From: Methanobacteriota archaeon | GTDB lineage: Archaea > Halobacteriota > Bog-38 > Methanoflorentales > Methanoflorentaceae | Assembly: GCA_028679495.1 (NCBI GenBank) | Contig: JAJRBK010000184.1 | Span: forward strand, 1-6,562 | Direction: 5' to 3' | Length of the DNA stretch: 6,562 nucleotides | Shown: positions 1 through 5,512 of the stretch, piece after piece | Layout: each line of letters begins with the position of its first letter | How positions within the stretch are numbered: the stretch's first letter is position 1 | Notes under the pieces: model-generated | The model's input: only the letters and a program-made list of their open reading frames with translations | Told to the model about the DNA's origin: nothing | Database searches by the model: none | Program-made: the position numbers and the translations under genes

Positions 1-2
1 AC

Positions 3-110
3 ATCCGTGACAGACAGCTGCGTGTTGAATTAAGAAAAGAGGTACTTAAGCGAAAAGAATTCTACTATGAGGCTTATGACGCATTTTGTGACACGTTGTA
101 TCCTCATTAA
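3..110 (+). CDS. 3' end of an unidentified gene (partial)
   Basis: The only + strand frame open from the left edge gives 35 residues and ends at TAA (108-110). The other two frames stop within the first 35 bases. The visible tail is strongly charged (many Arg, Lys and Glu in its first half), followed by a short aromatic stretch (FYYEAYDAF) and ending in LYPH. This composition suits the C-terminal helix of a soluble protein. No catalytic motif or family signature can be seen in so short a piece, so no function is proposed. The start and most of the gene lie outside the window. It is convergent with the small minus-strand gene ending at 343. Confidence 0.6.
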   Translation: MRDRQLRVELRKEVLKRKEFYYEAYDAFCDTLYPH

Positions 111-342
111 CGCACTTGAGTAACTAGTCACAACCTAGTCCTGACCTTACGAAAATAGATCTTCTTTAATAATCAAAATGCGTGCAAGTGGAAACACAAA
201 GCAGTATTCCACGTCGCCTATAATTCTTTGGCTGAGGTGGGCAGCACTTCAAAGTTAACTATAAATCTGCACGATTTGAAGTGTTAGCGTCGTCCCGTTA
301 TCTTAAAACTACTTTCTTTTGTTGTGAATCACAAGCATCTTG
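111..342. other. Non-coding stretch between convergent genes
   Basis: These 232 bases lie between the end of the left-edge gene and the end of the 44-residue minus-strand gene. I find no credible protein: the longest ATG-started + frame that I noticed (178-258) gives 26 residues with no recognisable feature. There is no tRNA or rRNA signature and no strong T-run terminator. The notable structure is the hairpin at 245-283. A short perfect dyad (TTGTG-AAT-CACAA) lies at 322-334, just past the stop of the minus-strand gene. Confidence 0.5.
245..283. repeat. Inverted repeat (9-bp perfect stem)
   Basis: CACTTCAAA (245-253) is the exact reverse complement of TTTGAAGTG (275-283). A G-T and an A-T pair could extend the stem by two. 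The loop is 21 nt and holds the AT-rich core CTATAAATC. It stands alone in non-coding sequence between convergent genes. Possible roles are a small structured RNA, a 3'-end stabiliser or terminator for either flanking transcript, or a protein-binding site. No T-run follows on either strand, which weakens the terminator reading. Confidence 0.4.
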
Positions 343-477
343 TTAGGACCGTTTTGTATCCATTTCATATGTATCAGATTCTTTAGGCAAGATGTCTTCC
401 TGCTTTTTTCTCCGCTTTTCTGTCTTCTTTTTCCACTCTTCAGGGGTCAGCCGTTCTTGATGTTTTTCTGAGTGCAT
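343..477 (-). CDS. Small highly charged hypothetical protein (44 aa)
   Basis: The minus strand encodes an uninterrupted 44-residue frame from ATG (477-475) to TAA (345-343), beginning MHSEKHQERLTPEEWKKK. It is extremely hydrophilic: Lys, Glu, Arg and Asp dominate, with a basic run near residues 16-25 and a more acidic tail ending DTKRS. It has no membrane segment, signal peptide or cysteine. The TPEEW stretch looks like a helix N-cap, and the middle probably forms one charged helix. An in-frame TGA lies three codons upstream of the ATG, so this is the only possible start. No Shine-Dalgarno precedes it, but a TATA-like GTTTAT sits about 26 nt upstream, which fits a leaderless mRNA. The family is not recognised. 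A chance ORF cannot be excluded, though the composition looks coding. Nucleic-acid binding is conceivable from the basic run only. Confidence 0.5.
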   Translation of the reverse strand: MHSEKHQERLTPEEWKKKTEKRRKKQEDILPKESDTYEMDTKRS

Positions 478-500
478 GTCTAAACGTCAGAGGCATGGAC

Positions 501-506
501 ATAAAC
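501..506 (-). promoter_or_regulatory. Candidate TATA box for the 44-aa gene
   Basis: Read on the minus strand this is AAAAC followed by GTTTAT. The box is centred near 503-504, about 26 nt upstream of the ATG at 477. That is the TATA-to-start spacing of archaeal leaderless transcripts, with an A-rich BRE-like stretch in front. It is inferred from spacing only. Confidence 0.35.
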
Positions 507-528
507 GTTTTATCCGCTGGGAGAGTGC

Positions 529-534
529 TATAAA
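529..534 (+). promoter_or_regulatory. Candidate TATA box for the rightward genes
   Basis: TATAAA in the context GCTATAAACG. A start of transcription some 26 nt downstream (near 558) would give a leader of about 70 nt before the ATG at 630. That is compatible with the clear Shine-Dalgarno of that gene. A weaker alternative, CTTTAA near 584-589, would give a leader of about 17 nt. Confidence 0.35.
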
Positions 535-617
535 CGACGTGCAGAGCTTTACAGTGTCTACATACTTACTGCTTGCGAGAAAAGCTTTAAGTGGTTCGCA
601 CGTCTAATTTTCACCCT

Positions 618-622
618 AGGAG
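618..622 (+). promoter_or_regulatory. Shine-Dalgarno that fixes the start at 630
   Basis: AGGAG lies 7 nt before ATG 630-632. It supports ATG 630 over the in-frame upstream start at 591, which would add 13 residues and has no comparable site. Confidence 0.6.
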
Positions 623-629
623 AGTGAAT

Positions 630-899
630 ATGCCCTCAGAAGCAAATAAGATGAGCACCGCAGAAGACTTACAGGACCAAGTTATGTCACAACTGCGCTT
701 GATTGAAGTGTCCCATGAAGTGACTATTGCAAATCTCGTGAACGTGGCTAAGATCATTATCACGAATGTTAGCACGAAAAGTGAGGCGCTAAAAGTCTGC
801 ACGGCGATTAACACCTGGATCTCGATCAATAGCCTACAAGGCAGCATCGTTATACCGGAGCCGTTAGTCCGAAAATATATCAAAAAGATCGTTTCTTAA
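630..899 (+). CDS. Hypothetical protein, 89 aa
   Basis: This is a small soluble protein of unrecognised family. The start at 630 is chosen because AGGAG lies 7 nt before it. The N-terminal 20 residues are polar and acidic (AEDLQDQ), probably flexible or helical. Residues 31-47 (VTIANLVNVAKIIITNV) are hydrophobic but contain Asn and Lys and are too interrupted for a transmembrane helix. A second amphipathic segment covers about 51-67 and includes a single Cys57 and Trp63. The tail (IPEPLVRKYIKKIVS) is basic. The pattern suggests a compact mostly helical domain. No catalytic motif or metal-binding pair is visible. It lies upstream of rnz on the same strand with a gap of 114 nt, so it may share that transcript. 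Its tidy frame, good ribosome site and biased composition argue that it is real. Confidence 0.65.
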   Translation: MPSEANKMSTAEDLQDQVMSQLRLIEVSHEVTIANLVNVAKIIITNVSTKSEALKVCTAINTWISINSLQGSIVIPEPLVRKYIKKIVS

Positions 900-920
900 A
901 CAACAATAAGGTGTAGCAAC

Positions 921-974
921 GTGAGTTATAGACAGTGCGTAACGTGCGGCAACAAGCTGCCAAAGACAGTTTAA
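921..974 (+). CDS. Possible 17-aa CxxC mini-protein or zinc-ribbon remnant
   Basis: A GTG-started frame encodes MSYRQCVTCGNKLPKTV and ends at TAA (972-974). It lies 21 nt after the preceding stop, and AAGGTG is a plausible Shine-Dalgarno 7 nt upstream. C-x-x-C-G followed by K-L-P is typical of the first knuckle of a zinc ribbon, but one knuckle cannot normally hold zinc alone. Skipping one base near 966 would continue the frame into QFKCTYTDNR, supplying a third Cys but Thr in the fourth position. It may therefore be a decayed zinc-ribbon gene, a half-knuckle mini-protein that dimerises, or chance. No homologue is recognised. Confidence 0.25.
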   Translation: MSYRQCVTCGNKLPKTV

Positions 975-1013
975 GTGCACGTATACAGATAATCGTGCTA
1001 TCGTTCCTTGGTA

Positions 1014-1913
1014 ATGATGCTTAACGTTCTTTTTTTGGGCACCGGCGGGTCGATGCCAACTGTCACGAGGAACCTTCCTGCTATTCTGATAAAGCGGGCC
1101 GGCGACACTATCCTCTTTGATTGTGGAGAGGGGACACAGCGTCAAATGATGCGTTGCAGGACAGGCATTAACATATCATCTATCTTTATCACGCACTGGC
1201 ACGCTGATCATTTTCTCGGACTGCCGGGACTAATCCATACCATGTCCTTTCAGAACAGGACAGATAAGCTTGAGGTCTATGGTCCACGGTGGGCAGGAGT
1301 TCCTAACTTGTTTGCACTCATAAACCCACGATTTGAGGTTGATTTTGTCGAGGTTGCTGCGGGAGACATAATAGAGAAGGGCTCATTTTTCCTTCGGGTC
1401 TTTGCAGTTGATCATGTACAAAACGCATGTGGATATGTATTTGAAGAGTACGAAAGACCCGGGAAGTTTAATAGAAGCAAAGCTGAAGAGCTGGGACTAA
1501 AACCTGGTCCTCTATATAAAACACTTCAAAAAGGCGAGCCTGTGCGGGTAAAAGATCGGGTGATAACACCTGGCGACGTTATTGGGCCTCCACGAGCAGG
1601 CAGAAAAATCGTCTACACGGGTGATACACGTCCGTTTGAAGGAGTCGCAGAGGCTGCACAGTACGCCGATTTGCTCGTTCACGAAGCGACCTTAGCAGAC
1701 GATTTAGCAGAATATGCAAAAACAGTTGGCCACGCAACTGCAAGTGAGGCTGCGGAGATTGCTCTGCAAGCACAGGCGAAGGTGCTCGTGCTGACTCATA
1801 TAAGTTCTCGTTATGCCAACGCTAATCTGCTTTTAGACCAAGCGCAACGAGTATTCAAGGACACCATCGTAGCAGAGGATTACCTCTCAATTCAAGTGCC
1901 GTACAGGGACTAG
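1014..1913 (+). CDS. rnz: Ribonuclease Z (tRNase Z), short form
   Basis: Endonuclease of the metallo-beta-lactamase fold that cuts the 3' trailer from precursor tRNA after the discriminator base, acting as a cytosolic dimer with two zinc ions. With ATG 1014 the protein has 299 residues, close to the 305-320 usual for the short form. Visible motifs in order: FLGTGGSMPT (7-16), DCGEGTQRQ (36-44), the zinc signature HWHADH (61-66), His134, YTGDTRP (201-207), HEAT (223-226), GHATASEAA (239-247) and LTHISSRY (260-267). His61, His63, Asp65, His66, His134, Asp204 and His262 supply the full ligand set. Residues 144-178 (ERPGKF...LGLKPGP) match the substrate-arm region of true RNase Z rather than generic hydrolases. 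No Shine-Dalgarno precedes the start. ATG 1017, giving MLNVLFLG, is equally plausible. It converges on the isomerase-like gene with a 19-nt gap. Confidence 0.95.
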   Translation: MMLNVLFLGTGGSMPTVTRNLPAILIKRAGDTILFDCGEGTQRQMMRCRTGINISSIFITHWHADHFLGLPGLIHTMSFQNRTDKLEVYGPRWAGVPNLFALINPRFEVDFVEVAAGDIIEKGSFFLRVFAVDHVQNACGYVFEEYERPGKFNRSKAEELGLKPGPLYKTLQKGEPVRVKDRVITPGDVIGPPRAGRKIVYTGDTRPFEGVAEAAQYADLLVHEATLADDLAEYAKTVGHATASEAAEIALQAQAKVLVLTHISSRYANANLLLDQAQRVFKDTIVAEDYLSIQVPYRD

Positions 1914-1924
1914 CGGTTCGAACA

Positions 1925-1946
1925 TAGAGCTTTCAAGCAAGCTCTG
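1925..1946. terminator. Candidate bidirectional terminator hairpin
   Basis: AGAGCTT (1926-1932) pairs with AAGCTCT (1939-1945) around a 6-nt loop, with a further T-G pair outside. It covers the end of the 19-nt gap between the convergent rnz and TIM-barrel genes, including the latter's stop codon. A competing 7-bp stem pairs 1936-1942 with 1957-1963. No T-run follows on either strand, so a transcript-end role is inferred from position only. Confidence 0.3.
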
Positions 1947-2694
1947 CAGCTCTCCTGCTTGCTGTAGACTTCAGATACGACAAACTCTGAGCCCCCTCAT
2001 CTACATTTTTTGCTTCGATCACGAACGCGCCCTTATAATGCCTCAAAGCGTTCAGAGTTCTATTCCAATCGATGCTTCCTTCACCAAGGACCAAATGCTC
2101 GTCCGTTACGCCGTGATTGTCGTGTAGATGAACGTGGTCGACCGGCATCTCCAAAAAGGATTCAATCGAATGCGTCGTATTTGCGTGCCCGATATCAAAG
2201 GTAAATCCGACGCTATTTTTCGTCATCGCTTCGATTTCTTGAGGTAATCGCCCAAGGAAACCGTTAACGTTTGCCATGTTTTCAATGGTAGCCTTTACGC
2301 CATACTCAGCTGCAGATTGTGCTATCGCACGGAGTGCGTCATTGTTCTTGCTGACGGCTTTGTCGAGACACTGTGTTGCCAACGGCGATATATAGCCGGG
2401 ATGAACGATAAAAATATACGTGTACTCTGCAGCTAATGCAATCGTTTCTTTGATCTGACGGAGCGTTTCAAGCCATATGGGTTGATTTACGCTAGCAATA
2501 TTCAAATCAGAAAACGGAGCGTGTATACTTACTTCAAGCCCGCAAGACGACACAGCATGTTGAATAAGCGAGAGCGTTGCAGAGTTTAGTCGTTTGGCGC
2601 CATCGGCGATGAACTCCCATCCGTTGAACCCTATATCAACCAGGTCTCCAAGCTGCTTAACGGTTAACAACCCAGAGGATAGATATACTCGCAT
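1933..2694 (-). CDS. TIM-barrel protein of the AP endonuclease IV / sugar phosphate isomerase superfamily
   Basis: A 253-residue xylose isomerase-like TIM barrel, probably cytosolic and metal dependent. Candidate ligands fall at strand ends: His58 (SIHAPFSDLN), His98 (VHPGY), Glu138 (IENM), Asp167 and His170 (FDIGHAN), His189/His191 (HVHLHDN), Asp198 and His200 (TDEHLVLGEG) and Glu227 (VIEAKN). Their order matches the nine tri-metal ligands of endonuclease IV, although the protein is shorter and the HLHDN...DEHLxLGEGxIDW stretch is also typical of sugar phosphate isomerase/epimerase annotations. The substrate, whether an abasic site in DNA or a sugar phosphate, cannot be decided here. The ATG overlaps the stop of the upstream UPF0200/UPF0201 gene as TAATG and lacks its own Shine-Dalgarno, so translation is probably coupled. 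It is the last gene of the minus-strand operon. Confidence 0.85.
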   Translation of the reverse strand: MRVYLSSGLLTVKQLGDLVDIGFNGWEFIADGAKRLNSATLSLIQHAVSSCGLEVSIHAPFSDLNIASVNQPIWLETLRQIKETIALAAEYTYIFIVHPGYISPLATQCLDKAVSKNNDALRAIAQSAAEYGVKATIENMANVNGFLGRLPQEIEAMTKNSVGFTFDIGHANTTHSIESFLEMPVDHVHLHDNHGVTDEHLVLGEGSIDWNRTLNALRHYKGAFVIEAKNVDEGAQSLSYLKSTASRRAAELA

Positions 2695-3611
2695 TATTCG
2701 CTTTCATCCGTAATCATGTTTATTAGCTGCTCAGATGATGAGGTCAGTACCTTAACGTAAATGCTGCCTAACGGTCCTGATCCGAAATTTACTTTGTTAA
2801 TACACGCAGCTTGCTTATTCAGCGAGAATTCAAAAGACGTAGGGGTTGCTCGCTGTAAAAGCTCATTCTTTGCCGTAGATCTTATGCGTTGTTGTTTTAG
2901 CAGAAGAGCAAACGTTTGTAGTGATTCGCTGGTTCCGTTCAAAGTATCGTTTGAACACTCAAGAGCAGCGTCTGGAAAAACGTTACGGACAGCCATCGCC
3001 ACCTTATGAGCTGACTCTGTTTCGTGAATTGGCGCGCATATGGTCACGTGCATCGCGTATGATGAACTGCGCACCAATTGTGCCAGTAGGCTAGCCACAG
3101 CTGACCTGAACTCATCGATATTACCCTCATTTGAAAGACAATAATCAGCAGCTTCTAGCGCGTCTTTAAGGCCCCATGCTAGTTCACGACTATCTTTTTG
3201 TTTGAAAGCACGTAGATCGTGCACGTCATCGGAACGATTGCGATTGCGAACGCGGTTGAACCGAGTTTCTGGACTTGACACGATTGCAATGAGTTTGAAC
3301 TGGTCGTTAAACTCCTTTTTAAAAGCCTTTACTTCCGCTATTCCTCTGATGCCATCTATGACGATTTTGTTTGATTTAGATGAATGTATGGGTGGAATAC
3401 ACATTCGGGCGACTGCATCCATTCCACGATGGTGACGAAGCTCGTTTGCAGTGGCTCCTACGTTGTGTTCACTTAGCTCCGCGCCATGCTCATGCATATA
3501 TCTTCGAACTGTGTCGCCCATCGACACGACGTCAAAACCGAGCGCTTGTGTCGTAGCTGTTGCTTCAGACTTACCCGATCCTGGATACCCCACGAAACCA
3601 ATAATGAGCAC
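2694..3611 (-). CDS. UPF0200/UPF0201 fusion: P-loop nucleotide kinase-like domain plus L5-like putative RNA-binding domain
   Basis: A 305-residue two-domain protein. Residues 1-182 form a dephospho-CoA/adenylate kinase-like P-loop domain: Walker A GYPGSGKS (8-15), DGIRG (86-90) and an arginine-rich lid with R-x-R-x-R-x-D-D (about 122-129), then the UPF0200 signature K-D-S-R-E...WG (139-147) and AD...N (155-161). Residues 187-300 match UPF0201: VTICAPIHETE at the start, an LLKQQRI segment, and NKQAACINKVNF with SGPLG near the end. UPF0201 proteins have an L5-like fold and are proposed to bind RNA. The phosphoryl acceptor of UPF0200 proteins is unknown to me. In other archaea the two parts are often separate genes; the fused form is known, for example from Archaeoglobus. 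The start is GTG with GGGG 5 nt before it, 27 nt after the radical SAM gene. It overlaps the next start by 1 nt. Confidence 0.9.
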   Translation of the reverse strand: MLIIGFVGYPGSGKSEATATTQALGFDVVSMGDTVRRYMHEHGAELSEHNVGATANELRHHRGMDAVARMCIPPIHSSKSNKIVIDGIRGIAEVKAFKKEFNDQFKLIAIVSSPETRFNRVRNRNRSDDVHDLRAFKQKDSRELAWGLKDALEAADYCLSNEGNIDEFRSAVASLLAQLVRSSSYAMHVTICAPIHETESAHKVAMAVRNVFPDAALECSNDTLNGTSESLQTFALLLKQQRIRSTAKNELLQRATPTSFEFSLNKQAACINKVNFGSGPLGSIYVKVLTSSSEQLINMITDESE

Positions 3612-3638
3612 AACAACCCCACGATCGTCCCTAGGTGG

Positions 3639-4385
3639 TCAAGAAATATCCTCTTCACCTTGCTCTCGAGTTCTCACCTTAAGTGGTCGGCCGCACTGTG
3701 TTGCGATATCAATGAGCTCGTTCCGGGTCAGTGGGATTAGACTTCTTTGTGGGCATTGTTCTGTTCTCCCTTGCTGCAACGCAAAAGGAATGTCTGGAAA
3801 CTGATTTACTAGCTCTTTGATTTCAACGTCGCTTAACAAGTTCTTAAACAGCGTCGTTCTAAGCTCTAGATCTAATAACGTACGAGCTATAAAGGCAGTG
3901 CGTCCTACATTAATAGTCTCAAGTATCCGCCTGACACAAGCATCTGTAATGGTGGTTCCTGTGATTTGTGCGTACTTTTTTGTATCTGTAAGCGGTGCTT
4001 TAAGGTCAATAAACAGGCCATCGAGCAATTGCGTTGAAATCATTGTTTCAAGCACCTCAGGAAAAGAACCATTTGTTTCGATACCTACTAGAAGTCCATG
4101 ACGCTTGCATTCAGCGGCTAACGTCTTTAAGGCTATTGGATGTAACGTTGGTTCCCCACCTGAAAAGACTAACGCGTTCACGAATTGTTTGTTCCGTCGG
4201 ATTTCGCCAAGCAATTCTTCAGTAGCAGCCGGAGAGAAGTTCTGTGCGATACGGAAGTTCTGACAATAACAACATTTGAAGTTGCATCCCTTCAGAAAAA
4301 CGACCATTGCGGCTTTTCCTTTCCAATCTATCGTAGATAACGGCACTATGTTCGTTTTATCAAAATCACCAAAGTTGAGTTGCAC
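3639..4385 (-). CDS. Radical SAM protein, NrdG2 / PFL-activating enzyme-like
   Basis: A 248-residue radical S-adenosylmethionine enzyme. Cys34, Cys38 and Cys41 (GCNFKCCYCQN) form the CxxxCxxC site for a [4Fe-4S] cluster, and GGEP (76-79) is the SAM-binding motif. The lead-in VPLSTIDWKGKAAMVVFLKG is typical of the group annotated as anaerobic ribonucleotide reductase activating protein, as is the C-terminal LQQGRTEQCPQ region. Such activases place a glycyl radical on a partner enzyme, but no partner (NrdD or PFL-like) is in the window, so the real substrate is open. Oxygen-labile chemistry suggests an anaerobic host. An extra Cys39 lies inside the cluster motif. The start is GTG with a good GAGGT 4 nt upstream. 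It follows the AAA ATPase gene by 29 nt and precedes the UPF0200/UPF0201 gene by 27 nt. Confidence 0.85.
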   Translation of the reverse strand: MQLNFGDFDKTNIVPLSTIDWKGKAAMVVFLKGCNFKCCYCQNFRIAQNFSPAATEELLGEIRRNKQFVNALVFSGGEPTLHPIALKTLAAECKRHGLLVGIETNGSFPEVLETMISTQLLDGLFIDLKAPLTDTKKYAQITGTTITDACVRRILETINVGRTAFIARTLLDLELRTTLFKNLLSDVEIKELVNQFPDIPFALQQGRTEQCPQRSLIPLTRNELIDIATQCGRPLKVRTREQGEEDIS

Positions 4386-4390
4386 GATTA

Positions 4391-4395
4391 CCTCG
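4391..4395 (-). promoter_or_regulatory. Shine-Dalgarno for the radical SAM gene
   Basis: GAGGT on the minus strand, 4 nt before GTG 4385-4383. It supports that non-ATG start. The gene thus uses leadered initiation inside the operon, whereas the first gene appears leaderless. Confidence 0.55.
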
Positions 4396-4414
4396 TATGC
4401 AGGGGCCCTGTAGG

Positions 4415-5473
4415 TCAGCCAAATAAGACGCTTGGAACTGATTCAATCTTAACCTTGCGCAACGCGTAGTCAAAGTGATTTGCACGAACTTGGGTTTCAT
4501 CGATTATAGCTTGATGAAGTGCTACTTTGAGCACCTTTTCAACGAGATCCCTGCCCGAAAAGCCATCCGTTTTTCGTGCAATCTTCACGAAATCTACAGC
4601 CGCTTCGATGGATATAGGAAATGTCTTTGCGTAGGCTGAGAGAATTTGTATCCTCTCAGTTAGGTTTGGCAGCGTGAATTCGATCTCTTCCTCGAATCTG
4701 CTTCTTACCGAAGGATCAAGAGCACTGTATCTGTTTGTTGCCCCGATGGTACACACGCCAGACCTATCTTCAATCCCGTCCATCTCGGTGAGCAAGGCGT
4801 TTACTATCTCCAAGACATCTCCTCGAAGTTCCTGGTAGCTTCGATCGAGGGCTATTGCATCAAGCTCATCAAAAAATAAGATACATGGTGCGAGCTCTTT
4901 GGCTCGCAAATAAAGGAGGTGTATACGTGCAGCCCCTTCGCCTACATGTTCTCCAATCAATTGAGTGGATTTTATAGGCAATATCGGCGCGTCGGTTTGA
5001 TTGGACAACGCCTTAGCCATCATGGTTTTTCCTGTTCCAGAAGGACCAAAAAACAAAATGTTTCTTGGGGCCCATTGGCCGAAACTTTGTGGATCGTTCA
5101 AATATTTTTCGATGAGCTTACATTTCTTTTTTGCGCTGTCTTGACCGATGACATCTTCAATCGTCACACTTGCTGCAATCTGCGGAATACTGGGCTCCTT
5201 ATCTTCTACTACGATTACCGTAGCCTTTCCGATTGTAGCTTGCTTTGGCTCAACGTTTATTATCTCAAAAGCAAAATCGGGATACATCCGCCTATCGAAT
5301 AAGTAATCACCCTTCATAACTGAAGTCCCGAACCATTGTTCCTTCGCATAACGGTCAAAAACCTCTGGTTCACTTATCTCCGGGAAATCAAATTCAGTTT
5401 TCATTGGGTAACCGGCGGGTTTTAACACCACGAATTTAGCAGCAGCACTTTTTTTGACAGGATGGTCACTCAT
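4415..5473 (-). CDS. AAA ATPase, PAN/Cdc48-related (MJ1494-type 26S protease regulatory subunit homolog)
   Basis: A 352-residue single-module AAA ATPase, cytosolic and expected to work as a hexameric ring. Residues 1-100 are a family-specific N-terminal region with no coiled coil, unlike PAN. From 104 the AAA core shows IEDVIGQ, Walker A GPSGTGKT (143-150), Walker B ILFFDE (198-203), sensor 1 GATN (244-247) and Arg257/Arg259 in the arginine-finger position. The small helical domain contains FSGRDL. The usual aromatic of the central pore loop is replaced: LIGEHVGEG puts His176 where PAN and Rpt proteins carry Phe or Tyr. There is no HbYX tail (it ends VLFG), so docking to the 20S proteasome is unlikely by that route. 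ATG 5473 is chosen over the longer TTG 5509 because a TATA-like element lies 26 nt upstream. It is the first gene of the operon. Confidence 0.9.
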   Translation of the reverse strand: MSDHPVKKSAAAKFVVLKPAGYPMKTEFDFPEISEPEVFDRYAKEQWFGTSVMKGDYLFDRRMYPDFAFEIINVEPKQATIGKATVIVVEDKEPSIPQIAASVTIEDVIGQDSAKKKCKLIEKYLNDPQSFGQWAPRNILFFGPSGTGKTMMAKALSNQTDAPILPIKSTQLIGEHVGEGAARIHLLYLRAKELAPCILFFDELDAIALDRSYQELRGDVLEIVNALLTEMDGIEDRSGVCTIGATNRYSALDPSVRSRFEEEIEFTLPNLTERIQILSAYAKTFPISIEAAVDFVKIARKTDGFSGRDLVEKVLKVALHQAIIDETQVRANHFDYALRKVKIESVPSVLFG

Positions 5474-5493
5474 CTTTTTTACTCTCGAGTGAA

Positions 5494-5502
5494 TTATTAT
5501 AT
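5494..5502. promoter_or_regulatory. Shared TATA-like element of the divergent operons
   Basis: TTATTATAT (+ strand), reading ATATAATAA on the minus strand, is centred near 5499. That is 26 nt from the minus-strand ATG at 5473 and about 25 nt from the + strand ATG at 5524. The spacing fits leaderless transcription both ways from one near-symmetric box. Neither start has a good Shine-Dalgarno. Confidence 0.5.
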
Positions 5503-5512
5503 GATCCAAGGA

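Larger units (their letters stand above)
481..536. repeat. Three TAAACG direct repeats in the divergent intergenic region
   Basis: TAAACG occurs at 481-486, 502-507 and 531-536, at intervals of 21 and 29 bp. The first two share TAAACGT. The middle copy lies within the 8-bp palindrome AAACGTTT (503-510). Two copies coincide with the TATA-like boxes of the divergent genes, so the repeats may be regulator half-sites or simply TATA elements of similar sequence. Confidence 0.35.

Noticed and set aside
178..258. 26-codon ATG frame on the + strand
   Set aside because: No Shine-Dalgarno, no biased composition, and it ends inside the hairpin region; best explained by chance.
322..334. TTGTG-AAT-CACAA dyad as a terminator
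   Set aside because: Only 5 bp per arm, a 3-nt loop and no following T-run on either strand; noted as a dyad but not supported as a terminator or operator.
591..629. 13-residue upstream extension of the 89-aa protein from the start at 591
   Set aside because: A good Shine-Dalgarno directly precedes ATG 630, and the extension has no such site.
864..1145. 93-residue minus-strand frame opposite the rnz start
   Set aside because: It overlaps the conserved N-terminus of RNase Z on the other strand and shows no motif or ribosome site of its own.
1915..1923. GGTTCGAAC resembling a tRNA T-loop
   Set aside because: It is a short palindromic match in a 19-nt gap between convergent genes; no acceptor, D or anticodon arm can be built around it.
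3451..3804. 117-residue + strand frame opposite the UPF0200 and radical SAM genes
   Set aside because: It is antisense to two genes with clear family motifs and spans their junction; its composition (Ser, Cys and Pro rich) is typical of an antisense shadow.
5474..5509. TTG-started 12-residue N-terminal extension of the AAA ATPase
   Set aside because: The extension would be translated from the promoter region itself (TATA-like element at 5494-5502), and ATG 5473 has the correct leaderless spacing.
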